Origin: Photobacterium swingsii
GTDB taxonomy: Bacteria; Pseudomonadota; Gammaproteobacteria; Enterobacterales; Vibrionaceae
NCBI RefSeq assembly: GCF_024346715.1
Contig: NZ_AP024853.1
Location: 1,302,001 to 1,366,000, forward strand
Length of the DNA: 64,000 nucleotides
Direction: 5' to 3'
The position numbers were made by a program, and so were the translations under genes. A model generated the notes under the pieces. It did not search any database. It had not been told where the DNA came from and was given only the letters and a program-made list of their open reading frames with translations. Below are positions 9,101-17,077 of this stretch, piece by piece; position 1 is the first letter of the stretch; every line of letters starts with the position of its first letter.

Positions 9101-9448
9101 ATGGTAAGGTTGATGTGTTTATTGCTTTGTTTAACTTCTTTTACAGTTAGTTCTAATATCGTTATTATTAATCAAGGATTACTAAAGAAAACCTTTAATT
9201 GTAATGACAAAAATAAGAGTGTTTGTTTTATTGGTGCTGAATTATATTCAGAATATGATATTTACATATTCAATTTTTCAATGAAAGTGAAAGACTCAGA
9301 CTCAGACTCAGACTCAGACTCAGACTCAGACTCAGACTTAATGAATATGAAAGAGCATATTAGAGAAACATTAAAGCCTATGCTTGGTATTTTAAATGTT
9401 AATGCTGCAAGCTTTTATAATAATGAAAGATTTAGTTTATGGCTCTAA
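9101..9448 (+). CDS. Hypothetical protein with (Asp-Ser)7 repeat, possibly degenerate
   Basis: An ORF of 115 codons with a hydrophobic start that could be a signal peptide (CLLLCLTSF), several scattered cysteines and an acidic run of seven Asp-Ser pairs around residues 65-79. I recognise no family. The ribosome site is poor and codon use is AT-rich, unlike the neighbours. Near the 3' end another frame, open from 9396 to 9515, reads on as plausible protein, so this may be a gene with a frameshift. It sits in an AT-rich stretch of small ORFs between two ordinary metabolic genes. Real expression is uncertain. Confidence 0.4.
   Translation: MVRLMCLLLCLTSFTVSSNIVIINQGLLKKTFNCNDKNKSVCFIGAELYSEYDIYIFNFSMKVKDSDSDSDSDSDSDSDLMNMKEHIRETLKPMLGILNVNAASFYNNERFSLWL
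9293..9340 (+). repeat. Hexanucleotide tandem repeat (GACTCA)7 plus one variant copy
   Basis: Seven exact GACTCA units from 9293 to 9334, then GACTTA. In the overlapping ORF they encode Asp-Ser pairs. As the unit is 6 bp, gain or loss of copies would change the length but not the frame. Confidence 0.95.
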
Positions 9449-9515
9449 GTTTGATCTTAATAATGCAATTGTTGGTGCTAATTATAATGAAGAAAAGTAC
9501 ACTGAAGTAGCCTAG
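9396..9515 (+). pseudogene. Small ORF, possible frameshifted continuation of the upstream ORF
   Basis: A 39-codon frame starting MLMLQAF and continuing through GSKFDLNNAIVGAN to EKYTEVA. It overlaps the end of the Asp-Ser ORF in the next frame. Composition is protein-like, but there is no convincing ribosome site at its start, which suggests it was once joined to the upstream frame. I recognise no family. Confidence 0.25.
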
Positions 9516-9535
9516 GTGAAAAAGGAGAGAATGTA

Positions 9536-9679
9536 ATGTTATTTACTGATGTGAAAAATATTGATGTAGTGCCAGCAACTCTATTAATTGATAGGTGTGA
9601 AAACATTAAGTCTTCTATTGGTGGTCTGACTCCAAGGTTCAAAATATTATATTGTGACTATGATGTGAATTTAAAGTAG
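9536..9679 (+). CDS. Small hypothetical protein, 47 residues
   Basis: A short ORF with a strong ribosome site (AAGGAG at 9522-9527, 8 bases before the ATG). The product (start MLFTDVKNID, end YCDYDVNLK) has no signal peptide, no membrane segment and no family I recognise. It could be the 5' remnant of a longer gene, since the AT-rich sequence after its stop has no obvious continuation in frame. It lies 20 bp after the preceding small ORF. Confidence 0.35.
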   Translation: MLFTDVKNIDVVPATLLIDRCENIKSSIGGLTPRFKILYCDYDVNLK

Positions 9680-10006
9680 TTTCACATCCTATACGTATGC
9701 ACTCTTTTACGGCGGCGGGTAAGATCGCGAACGTTTAATGAACAATTCAAATCGATTTGTCCCGTAGATCTGTTTATGATCTTACACTCCCTTTTGTGGA
9801 GTCATACAGTTATCAGCAACGTTTTCACCCTGCGTTTTTCTACCATCGAAGACACCCGTTAATTAGTCAAGATTAGTTAGTTATTTATTATTTGATGTGC
9901 TGTTCCTCACTATTATGTTTTTCGTAGTCATTGGGGGATCGAGAACAAACTACACTGGGTCTTAGTGGGCATATTTTAAGTGATTAGTAATTTTACGCGA
10001 GAAATT
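9680..10006. other. AT-rich gene-free stretch with nested palindromes
   Basis: No convincing gene. It holds an 8-bp inverted repeat GTAAGATC (9719-9726) / GATCTTAC (9778-9785). Centred almost exactly between the arms is the perfect 12-bp palindrome CAAATCGATTTG (9748-9759). A short hairpin ACTCC / GGAGT follows near 9786-9802. The role is unknown; a structured RNA, a recombination site or chance are all possible. Confidence 0.45.
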
Positions 10007-10285
10007 ATGAGTTTATTTAGAGATTTTTTATTTTTTATTTACAATGCTTTTTCCATGTCATTCAGGATTCTCGTTATTTTGTTTTTTGCGGTTATGGCTT
10101 TTACTTTGATTGACTTTGTTACATTAGAGGAAGCTAAGCCATTTGAATATTATGTTAATTTGTATGTTATTTTGTCTGTATTAGCAATATTCGGAACGTT
10201 CTCATGGGTGATACATATGTTTTTTAAGCATTTTTTCAGAATAAAAAGACTGGAAAAGTATCATAGAGATGATATGAGTGACTAA
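10007..10285 (+). CDS. Small two-helix membrane protein of unknown function
   Basis: A 92-residue product from the ATG at 10007; a GTG at 9980 would add 9 residues, but neither start has a good ribosome site. Two hydrophobic segments are visible, about residues 17-38 (FRILVILFFAVMAFTLI) and 48-68 (NLYVILSVLAIFGTFSWVI). A basic stretch (KHFFRIKRLEKYHRDD) follows and would sit in the cytoplasm. I recognise no family. A long perfect hairpin lies 14 bp after the stop. The gene is in the AT-rich island between the Dcu carrier and the lactate dehydrogenase. Confidence 0.5.
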   Translation: MSLFRDFLFFIYNAFSMSFRILVILFFAVMAFTLIDFVTLEEAKPFEYYVNLYVILSVLAIFGTFSWVIHMFFKHFFRIKRLEKYHRDDMSD

Positions 10286-10299
10286 TTTTTTTGCTTGCT

Positions 10300-10332
10300 A
10301 ATATAGTTAACCTTTTTATGGTTAACTATATT
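10300..10332. terminator. Perfect 13-bp inverted repeat, probable terminator
   Basis: Arms 10300-10312 and 10320-10332 (AATATAGTTAACC / GGTTAACTATATT) with a 7-base loop, followed by T-rich sequence. The stem is AT-rich, so termination strength is uncertain. Its place 14 bp after the small membrane protein gene supports this reading. Confidence 0.55.
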
Positions 10333-10518
10333 GTGGTTTTGTTTTTATTTGTTGGTTTTTTACGAAAAAATAATTCTATTGAGTGGTTTTCTGGCTTATT
10401 TCTCTTTAGACATTGTGATCTTGTAGATTGTGTTAGGGGGAGCTTTACAAGGCATACTTTTTCAATTGAAATCTTCCTGATAGTAGTTTACCAACTTGCG
10501 CACTTTACACTGTAAATA

Positions 10519-10555
10519 AAAACGCTCAGGGGCTGTTAGCCTTGCTGAGCGTTTT
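10519..10555. terminator. Bidirectional terminator before the lactate dehydrogenase stop
   Basis: An 11-bp stem AAAACGCTCAG / CTGAGCGTTTT with an inner GGCT/AGCC hairpin. A and T tracts on the two sides let it work on either strand; the minus-strand dehydrogenase gene ends 42 bp away. Confidence 0.85.
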
Positions 10556-10596
10556 GGTTTGTTGCGGATGTTTGCTTACGTAGTAAGCGCTAAATT

Positions 10597-13446
10597 TTAG
10601 TCTGTTTGGCTAACTGCAGATGCTTGGCTTACCTTATCCACTAAATACAATATCGAGCGGTATTCAATGCCACTGTGTTCTGATAAGCCTATCTCACAGG
10701 TACGGCTGTTTGAATAGCCTTCATTGCAGTTTCTTGGTACTTGGGCTTTCAACGGCGCAAGGGCTGAGGCATTGAGCTCTGGCGTGGTAAAACCTTTATC
10801 ACCGGCAAAGCCACAACACAGAATATCTTCGGGAATAATCACTTGTTTAGCACAAGCTTCTGTCACCTTTTGCATCACACCGGCTAAGCCACTACGGCGA
10901 GATGTACAGGTAATATGCAGCATTACCGGTTCATCTTGTGGCGTAATGTCGAGCTTAGGCAGCACAAAATCTGCCACAAACTTAAATGGTTCTAGAATGG
11001 TAATGCCTTGGCGCATGGTTTCTTTACTCAGGCTGGCGCACGGGCTGGTATCCATTAATACCGGCAGCTTACCTTGCTCTGAGATTTGCCATAAACTGTT
11101 TTCTAGCTCTTGCGCTTTATTGGCTGCTGTGTCGACAAAGCCTTTGCTCTTATACGGCATACCACAGCACAAGTTGTCGAGTTTATTCGGTAATACAACC
11201 TCGTAACCTGCTTTTTCTAGTAGTGAAATGGTCACTTCCGCTAATGGACGCGCATCGGCTGCATTTTTCTCGGTGCCCATGTTACGTGAGGCACAGCTAG
11301 GGAAGTAGACGACTTTCTCTTTACCAATTGCAAAGATGGTCGGTGCTTTCATTTTCCCTGCTGAACGTGGCATGTGCTCTGTCCACAATGGCAGTTTTTC
11401 ACCACTTAACTTATGTGCGGTTTTGCTCATTGCTTTCATGCCTTTGGTGCCAATCACAGAGTGGACACTATTCACCACACCCAAGCTCATTTTGGTTGTT
11501 TTGGTGATGGTCGAGAAATGCTCGGCAGTCCAACGCGCAATAGACTTAGCCATTGGCGAGTGCTGCTGGCGCAGTTTGCGCATTAGGTCGCCCGTATTGA
11601 TGCCGACAGGGCAGCGGTCGGCACAAAGCCCTGTCGCTGCGCATGTATCGACCCCTTGATATTGGAAGGCTTTTTCCATTTCAGCCAGTCGGGCTGGATC
11701 TTCTTCAGTGCGACGTAATCGACTGATTTCACGGAACACGGTATTACGCTGGCGAGGCGTCAGCGACAGGTTGCGCGATGGACACACGGGTTCACAAAAG
11801 CCACATTCAATGCATTTGTCGATCAGGGTATCTGCCGCAGGCATAGCTTTGAGGTCTTTGACGTGGGCTTGGTGATCGTCATTAATGATCACTCCTGGGT
11901 TTAAAATACCCGTCACATCAAAAATCTGCTTAATACGTTGCATCAGTGCAAAGCCAGCTTGTCCCCACTCTAATTCAACGTAGGGAGCCATGTTACGGCC
12001 AGTACCATGCTCAGCTTTTAGTGAGCCTTGGTAATCCACGGCAACTAATTGGGCAACGGCATCCATAAAGTCGCTGTAGCGCTGAATCTCTTCTTGGCTA
12101 TCGAATGCTTGTGTAAAGACAAAGTGTAAGTTGCCCGCTAGGGCATGGCCAAAGATGATGGCTTCGTGATAGTGATAACGGGTAAATAATTGTTGGAGCT
12201 CACGTACTGCGGGCGCCAGTTGCTCGATTGGGAATGCGACATCTTCAATGATCACCGTGGTACCTGTTTCACGGACGGCACCGACAGCTGGGAATAAGCC
12301 TTTACGAATAGCCCAAAGCTGTGCACATACCGTGGTATCGGTACTGAATGCCACTTGGTGCATTGGAGAAAATTGATTAATTAGTGCAGTAATTTCAGCA
12401 TCTTGTTGTGCAAGGTCGGTGTTATCTTCTCCGTGGATTTCAACTAATAATGCGGCAGCTTCGGTATTGCCTTCTTGCCCTAGCTGGGCGATGAAATCAG
12501 GCATGCCGGGTTCATTGGCTACCGATGCTAATGCGCGGCTATCCATTAGCTCAACAGCTGCTGCGGTGGTTTTACTTAGCTCACTCACCGCACGGCAGGT
12601 GGTTTCAATATCTTTGAATACATACAGGCCTGACGCCTTGTGGGCGTGATCAATCACTGTGTTGTAGGTGATGTCGGCAATGAAGCCGAGTGTACCTTCC
12701 GAACCGATAAAGAGGTGCTGCAAAATATCAATCGGATCGCTGTAATCGGTTAACGAGTTAAGGCTATAGCCTGTGGTATTTTTTAAGCGATACTTATGGC
12801 GGATTTTATCGGCCAGCTCTTTATTTTCTTGGCAAACTGAGGCCAATTCAGCTAAATCGTTAAGTAACTCAGCATGAGAGTGTTGGAAGGCATGGCGGCT
12901 ATCAGCATTGAGGGTATCTAATACTGTACCGTCGGCTAATACTACTGTCATGCCCGCTAAGGTTTTATAGCTGTTTTGTGCGGTACCACAGCACATACCT
13001 GATGCGTTATTTGCTGCAATACCGCCAATTTTACAGGTATTGATAGAAGCGGGATCTGGCCCGATTTTACGACCATGTGGCGCGAGAAGTTTATTGGCTT
13101 CCGCTCCTATAATACCGGGCTGCAACGTGATTTGGTGGGCATCTTCACTGATTTTATAATTACGCCAGTTATTGGTCAGCGTAATTAAGACGGAATCTGA
13201 TAATGCTTGGCCCGATAGGCTGGTGCCTGCTGCGCGAAAGGTGACAGGAATAGTGAGTGCATAGCAGGCTTTGATCGCCGCAACGACTTCATCGAGTGAG
13301 TCTAGCTGCAAAATGATTTTTGGCACTAAGCGGTAAAAACTGGCATCAGTACCATATGCCAAAGTCAGGGTTGGATCGGTAATTATCCGCTGCGCGTCAA
13401 CGGTATCTTTTAATTGTTCTATGAGTGTTGTGTAGGGATGTTGCAT
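10597..13446 (-). CDS. FAD and Fe-S D-lactate dehydrogenase (Dld-II type)
   Basis: A 949-residue fusion of a GlcD-like FAD oxidase and a GlpC/GlcF-like iron-sulfur part. Residues about 40-270 form the FAD-binding PCMH fold (AAGTSLSGQALSD, KIGGIAANNASGMCCG, GSEGTLGFI). The C-terminal FAD-oxidase region follows, with HGHTGRN-like AEHGTGRNM. Two 4Fe-4S motifs are at about 545-556 (CIECGFCEPVCP) and 602-613 (CAATGLCADRCP). Two CCG domains follow (LCCGMPYKSKG, LCCGFAGDKGF). It should oxidise D-lactate and pass electrons to quinone at the inner membrane. The divergent LysR gene and the lactate permease beyond it support this. A D-2-hydroxyglutarate or similar 2-hydroxyacid as substrate cannot be excluded. 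Confidence 0.88.
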   Translation of the reverse strand: MQHPYTTLIEQLKDTVDAQRIITDPTLTLAYGTDASFYRLVPKIILQLDSLDEVVAAIKACYALTIPVTFRAAGTSLSGQALSDSVLITLTNNWRNYKISEDAHQITLQPGIIGAEANKLLAPHGRKIGPDPASINTCKIGGIAANNASGMCCGTAQNSYKTLAGMTVVLADGTVLDTLNADSRHAFQHSHAELLNDLAELASVCQENKELADKIRHKYRLKNTTGYSLNSLTDYSDPIDILQHLFIGSEGTLGFIADITYNTVIDHAHKASGLYVFKDIETTCRAVSELSKTTAAAVELMDSRALASVANEPGMPDFIAQLGQEGNTEAAALLVEIHGEDNTDLAQQDAEITALINQFSPMHQVAFSTDTTVCAQLWAIRKGLFPAVGAVRETGTTVIIEDVAFPIEQLAPAVRELQQLFTRYHYHEAIIFGHALAGNLHFVFTQAFDSQEEIQRYSDFMDAVAQLVAVDYQGSLKAEHGTGRNMAPYVELEWGQAGFALMQRIKQIFDVTGILNPGVIINDDHQAHVKDLKAMPAADTLIDKCIECGFCEPVCPSRNLSLTPRQRNTVFREISRLRRTEEDPARLAEMEKAFQYQGVDTCAATGLCADRCPVGINTGDLMRKLRQQHSPMAKSIARWTAEHFSTITKTTKMSLGVVNSVHSVIGTKGMKAMSKTAHKLSGEKLPLWTEHMPRSAGKMKAPTIFAIGKEKVVYFPSCASRNMGTEKNAADARPLAEVTISLLEKAGYEVVLPNKLDNLCCGMPYKSKGFVDTAANKAQELENSLWQISEQGKLPVLMDTSPCASLSKETMRQGITILEPFKFVADFVLPKLDITPQDEPVMLHITCTSRRSGLAGVMQKVTEACAKQVIIPEDILCCGFAGDKGFTTPELNASALAPLKAQVPRNCNEGYSNSRTCEIGLSEHSGIEYRSILYLVDKVSQASAVSQTD

Positions 13447-13643
13447 GTTCTATTGCTCCATGGCCTTAACTGCCTTAAACAGACTGACAGGAAATGCGAG
13501 TGGGATTAATTATGGTCCGCTTGGCCCTTTAAGGCTTCTTATTTAGCGAAAGATCGACTTACTATCATATTTAACATTTTAATAGCATTCCTTTGGTTGA
13601 TATACTGCTACCAATACATAAGTTTGTTGCAAAAAGTGTACTA

Positions 13644-14549
13644 ATGATGCGAAGCACAGATGATTTCCTGATTTTTTTCCATTTAATTGAGCAAGGCTCG
13701 TTCAGTAAAGCAGCGGATCTTGTTGGTTTGACCAAGTCGGTGGTCAGTAAGCGGATAACTCGATTAGAGCAAGAGCTTGGCGTGCAGCTCATTTATCGAA
13801 CCACCCGAAAGCTGACATTAACCGAAGCAGGAGAGGTGTTTTTCAGCCACGCTAGAGAGGTGTATTACTCGGTACAGAATGCTGAGCAAGCCATGAGTGG
13901 GTTAGGAGAAAGCCTGACGGGGACGATTAGGATCAGCGTGCCGACTATTTCAGGGGAGTTGATACTGCCAAAGGCTATTGCTGAGTTTAGCGCTAAGTAC
14001 CCTGACATTCATATTGATATGGACTTGGACAACCGCTTTGTTGATATTGTGGCGGAAGGATTTGATTTAGCGATTCGTACGGGGGCTCTGCCTGACTCCA
14101 GTTTTATTGCGCGGCGGTTAGTCGATGCTCACTGGGTGATCTGCGGTGCCCCCGATTATTTTGCGCGTTGTGGCATTCCTAAAGCCCCTTCTGAGCTCAT
14201 ACAGCATAATTGTTTAGCGTATAGCTACCAAGAAACGGGCGCTCAAGAATGGTTGTTCAAAGGTGCTGATAAGCCCTGTACGGTTAAGGTGAATGGTAAT
14301 TTCACCACCAATAATGCATCAGCTCTGCGTCGAGCAGCTCTCTTTGGTCAAGGCTTGGTGTATGTTCCGAAAGTGCTAGTGGCGGAAGATTTAAAAGCCG
14401 GTACTTTGATTGAAGTGTTGCAGGAACAGGTTGCGAAGTGCTTAGGGATTTATGCGATTTATCCGTATACACGCCACCAACCTATTAAGGTTAAGCTATT
14501 TATTGAGCATTTATACCAGTGTTATCAAAAGCACCTCGAAAAGTTTTAG
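13644..14549 (+). CDS. LysR-family regulator, likely of lactate genes
   Basis: A 301-residue LysR protein. The N-terminal winged helix reads FLIFFHLIEQGSFSKAADLVGLTKSVVSKRITRLEQ, given here in part (GSFSKAADLVGLTKSVVSKR), followed by the effector-binding domain starting near residue 90. The ATG at 13644 (Met-Met-Arg-Ser) fits the family length; a start at 13593 would add 17 unrelated residues. The effector domain is of the type found in the group that includes DmlR and AaeR-like proteins (SVPTISGELILPKAIAEF, DLAIRTGALPDS). It is divergent from the lactate dehydrogenase and convergent with the lactate permease, so it probably controls one or both. Confidence 0.85.
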   Translation: MMRSTDDFLIFFHLIEQGSFSKAADLVGLTKSVVSKRITRLEQELGVQLIYRTTRKLTLTEAGEVFFSHAREVYYSVQNAEQAMSGLGESLTGTIRISVPTISGELILPKAIAEFSAKYPDIHIDMDLDNRFVDIVAEGFDLAIRTGALPDSSFIARRLVDAHWVICGAPDYFARCGIPKAPSELIQHNCLAYSYQETGAQEWLFKGADKPCTVKVNGNFTTNNASALRRAALFGQGLVYVPKVLVAEDLKAGTLIEVLQEQVAKCLGIYAIYPYTRHQPIKVKLFIEHLYQCYQKHLEKF

Positions 14550-14574
14550 TGCTGTAAAAGACAGGCAGAAAAGC

Positions 14575-14623
14575 AAAAAGCGAAATGGGTAACCTGATCA
14601 TGAATCAGCCCATTTCGCTTTTT
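14575..14623. terminator. Bidirectional terminator between LysR and lactate permease genes
   Basis: A perfect 15-bp stem (14575-14589 with 14609-14623) around AAAGCGAAATGGG, with A and T tracts outside and a 19-base loop. It serves both convergent genes. Confidence 0.9.
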
Positions 14624-14668
14624 TATGTGGCGGGGTTTACGGCCTGGTTAAGGTACTCACCTTGTCCG

Positions 14669-16360
14669 TTAAACCACTGTACTCATAATGGCAGCGACAA
14701 TCCCGTAGGCAATCATAGGGATAACGGTACGTTTAATGATATAGCCTTCTTTATTGGCGATACCTAAAATAGTCGAAACCGCGATAATATTGTTAATACA
14801 CACCATGTTACCCATAGCGCCCCCCACAGATTGCAGAGCTAGAATCGTTGTTTGAGGCAGCCCCACATTCAAGGCAATTGTTTGCTGGATTGCACCGAAA
14901 GTCAGGTTAGAAACGGTTGCTGAGCCTGAGAAGAATGCGCCAAGAGCCCCCAAATACGCTCCCACATACTGCCAGCTTGTGCCCATTAAATCAGAGAAGG
15001 CTTGACCCGTTGTCATGATTGGCGAGTTTTCACCACCCGTCATCATCAATTTCACCATGATTAGCGCACCAACCAAGGCGATAAATGGCATCTTGATACG
15101 GCTGGCGGTTTCAGAAAACATCTGCTTAACGATATTACCTTGTAGTTTGAACAATGGAATTGAAATTAACACCACTAATAAGAAAGGGATCAACGCGGGT
15201 ACATAAAGCGTTTTATACGCCCAAGTAACATCAGTGCCTAGGATATGGCTGAGTTTTAGAATTAACGCTTTACTTAAACTGAAATCCCCCAAAGGTCCGA
15301 ATGATACGGTAAAGAGTTCAGTGCTATCAGTCAGCATGGATTTAATACCGAGTTGCTTAATGCGCGTCACGATAAGAATGGCAATCAGCAGGATCGTCGG
15401 CGTCATTGCTTTCAATATTTGGCCTGTAGAAACAGCTTGATTGTCTGGTTGTGATTGCTTGCTAGTCCCTGAGGTTGTTGCTTGTGACGACATTGATGTC
15501 ATGTTCATTGAGACAGCGTCACCCAGTGCTGCTGCTTCACCGGCGACTGCCGTTTTTGCCACCTTCTGCTCTGCTGTTGCGAGTCCGAGCCCAAAGCGTG
15601 CCACCACCACAGACATGATAAGGCCTATCGCACCACCGACTAACGCTGGGAACTCGTAATTCCACTGTGCCAATAGGAAATAAGGCACTGTACATGACAA
15701 AGTACTGATCAGCACGAATAGGTAGTTCTTACGAATTTCCCCCCAACTCACGATAAAGCGTAGGGCCATAGGTGGAATAATGAATGCTGCGACAAAGTGA
15801 ATAAGCGCAGTAATTTTTCCGGTTTCAAGCAGGGTAGCATCATCTAAGCCAAGGTTAGAGAAGCCAAACCAAGTTGGAGTGCCAACCGCGCCAAATGAGA
15901 CGGGAACCGAGTTCATCACCAAGGCGAGCATAGCAACTTTCAATGGGTTAAAACCTAAGCCAACTAAAATAGGCGCAGCAATCGCGGCTGGGGTACCAAA
16001 GCCTGACGCCCCTTCAATCATGAAAGCGAATGCCCAGCCAATGATCATCAACTGTGCAACTTGGTTTTTACTGATCCCTTCCAGCCAACGACGAATAATG
16101 TCTTCAGAGCCAGATAGGTAAATCATTCGGTTTAATAGAATAGCGCCAGCAACAATGGAAATTGGGGTGATAGCAGAAAGGATACCAGCAATGATGTTGG
16201 CGCTAATTAATGTGAAATCAGTATTGAAATAAAACAATTGCAACAAGCCAACCATCAAAGCGGTGATAGGCAGGGCAATGTGCGAGGGTAAGCCGTTTTT
16301 CTTGGTCATCATCCATATCAAAATGACGATGGGCATAACGGATAAAAATAGGGATGTCAT
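14669..16360 (-). CDS. lldP: L-lactate permease family transporter
   Basis: A 563-residue membrane protein of the LctP/LldP family, which imports L- or D-lactate and glycolate with protons. Conserved stretches are GASGFGTPAAIAAPILVGLGF, shown here in part (ASGFGTPAAIAAPILV), VPVSFGAVGTPTWFGF, GSATVSNLTFGAIQQ and SVGGAMGNMVCINNIIA. About a dozen hydrophobic segments are visible. The ATG at 16360 is chosen, because GGAG lies 9 bases upstream; an in-frame ATG at 16375 would put that site inside the gene. A Ser/Thr-rich cytoplasmic loop sits near residues 280-320. No lldD or lldEFG gene is present in the window, so the D-lactate dehydrogenase nearby is its only visible enzyme partner. Confidence 0.88.
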   Translation of the reverse strand: MTSLFLSVMPIVILIWMMTKKNGLPSHIALPITALMVGLLQLFYFNTDFTLISANIIAGILSAITPISIVAGAILLNRMIYLSGSEDIIRRWLEGISKNQVAQLMIIGWAFAFMIEGASGFGTPAAIAAPILVGLGFNPLKVAMLALVMNSVPVSFGAVGTPTWFGFSNLGLDDATLLETGKITALIHFVAAFIIPPMALRFIVSWGEIRKNYLFVLISTLSCTVPYFLLAQWNYEFPALVGGAIGLIMSVVVARFGLGLATAEQKVAKTAVAGEAAALGDAVSMNMTSMSSQATTSGTSKQSQPDNQAVSTGQILKAMTPTILLIAILIVTRIKQLGIKSMLTDSTELFTVSFGPLGDFSLSKALILKLSHILGTDVTWAYKTLYVPALIPFLLVVLISIPLFKLQGNIVKQMFSETASRIKMPFIALVGALIMVKLMMTGGENSPIMTTGQAFSDLMGTSWQYVGAYLGALGAFFSGSATVSNLTFGAIQQTIALNVGLPQTTILALQSVGGAMGNMVCINNIIAVSTILGIANKEGYIIKRTVIPMIAYGIVAAIMSTVV

Positions 16361-17077
16361 GTTTTTACACTCCATGTGCTTGGCCAGCGGATTACCTAGC
16401 GGATAGATAAATGCCTTGGTGTAGCGGCCTTATTTATAATTATGTTGTTTGGGTTACAGGCTGTATTTAGAAAAGTAATTTTCTGTTAGCTGTTTTTTGT
16501 GGGGAAGACATTCTACGGCTGAAAAAACGTATGGCTATGCCTCTTTTTTGCTGGGTAATTACCTTATGAGCGATAAGGTTTAATGTTAATGAATGTTTTA
16601 AAATATGATCACGCTTACGAAGCCATATAAAACAAGGGTGTAACAACTGATTAATCGATATTGTAAGGCGGGGATTATGCGATGGCAGGAAACAGTGATT
16701 TTCGATATATCCATTAATAAAGTAAGTGAATTTGATGGTGTGCGGGCCAAAGATGGCTAATCACTTGATAGTACAAAGCTAATTGATTTTATTTTTGGCG
16801 TAACTTAACAACTTATTCCGTGGAAATATGATTTAAAGGGTTGTTTTTGTAATTTAATTACAGCGCTTATTAAGGGGTGAATAACGAGTAGAAAGGGTTA
16901 CTTATGGTTGAAAGAGCGAATAGCGAATGTTGATCACAAATAATTAACATTTATTGAGGGTAGATTGACTTTGAATCTGCGACTGACTATCTATTGAGCA
17001 TGGGATTAAACGCAGGTATTAAACGAGTGTTTAATTGCTACTAAACATAATGCAATCAAGGATGAAGGTGTAACGTT
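16361..17077. other. Long intergenic region between lldP and acyl-CoA synthetase
   Basis: About 700 bp with no ORF I can support; a 27-codon frame at 16677-16760 has no family or ribosome site. It must hold the divergent promoters of the permease and the synthetase. A TGATCACA half-site near 16931 resembles half of a CRP site, but the other half is missing. Confidence 0.6.

Noticed and set aside
10291..10515. 74-codon ORF from a TTG
   Set aside because: It has no ribosome site, runs through a perfect 13-bp hairpin and has no protein-like conservation pattern; the hairpin is better read as a terminator.
10724..11206. 160-codon plus-strand ORF inside the lactate dehydrogenase gene
   Set aside because: Wholly antisense to conserved Fe-S and CCG domains, with no ribosome site.
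15015..16121. Several plus-strand ORFs of 60-80 codons within lldP
   Set aside because: All are antisense to conserved membrane segments of the permease.
16920..16945. Possible CRP site upstream of the acyl-CoA synthetase
   Set aside because: Only one half (TGATCACA) resembles the consensus; the other arm does not match.
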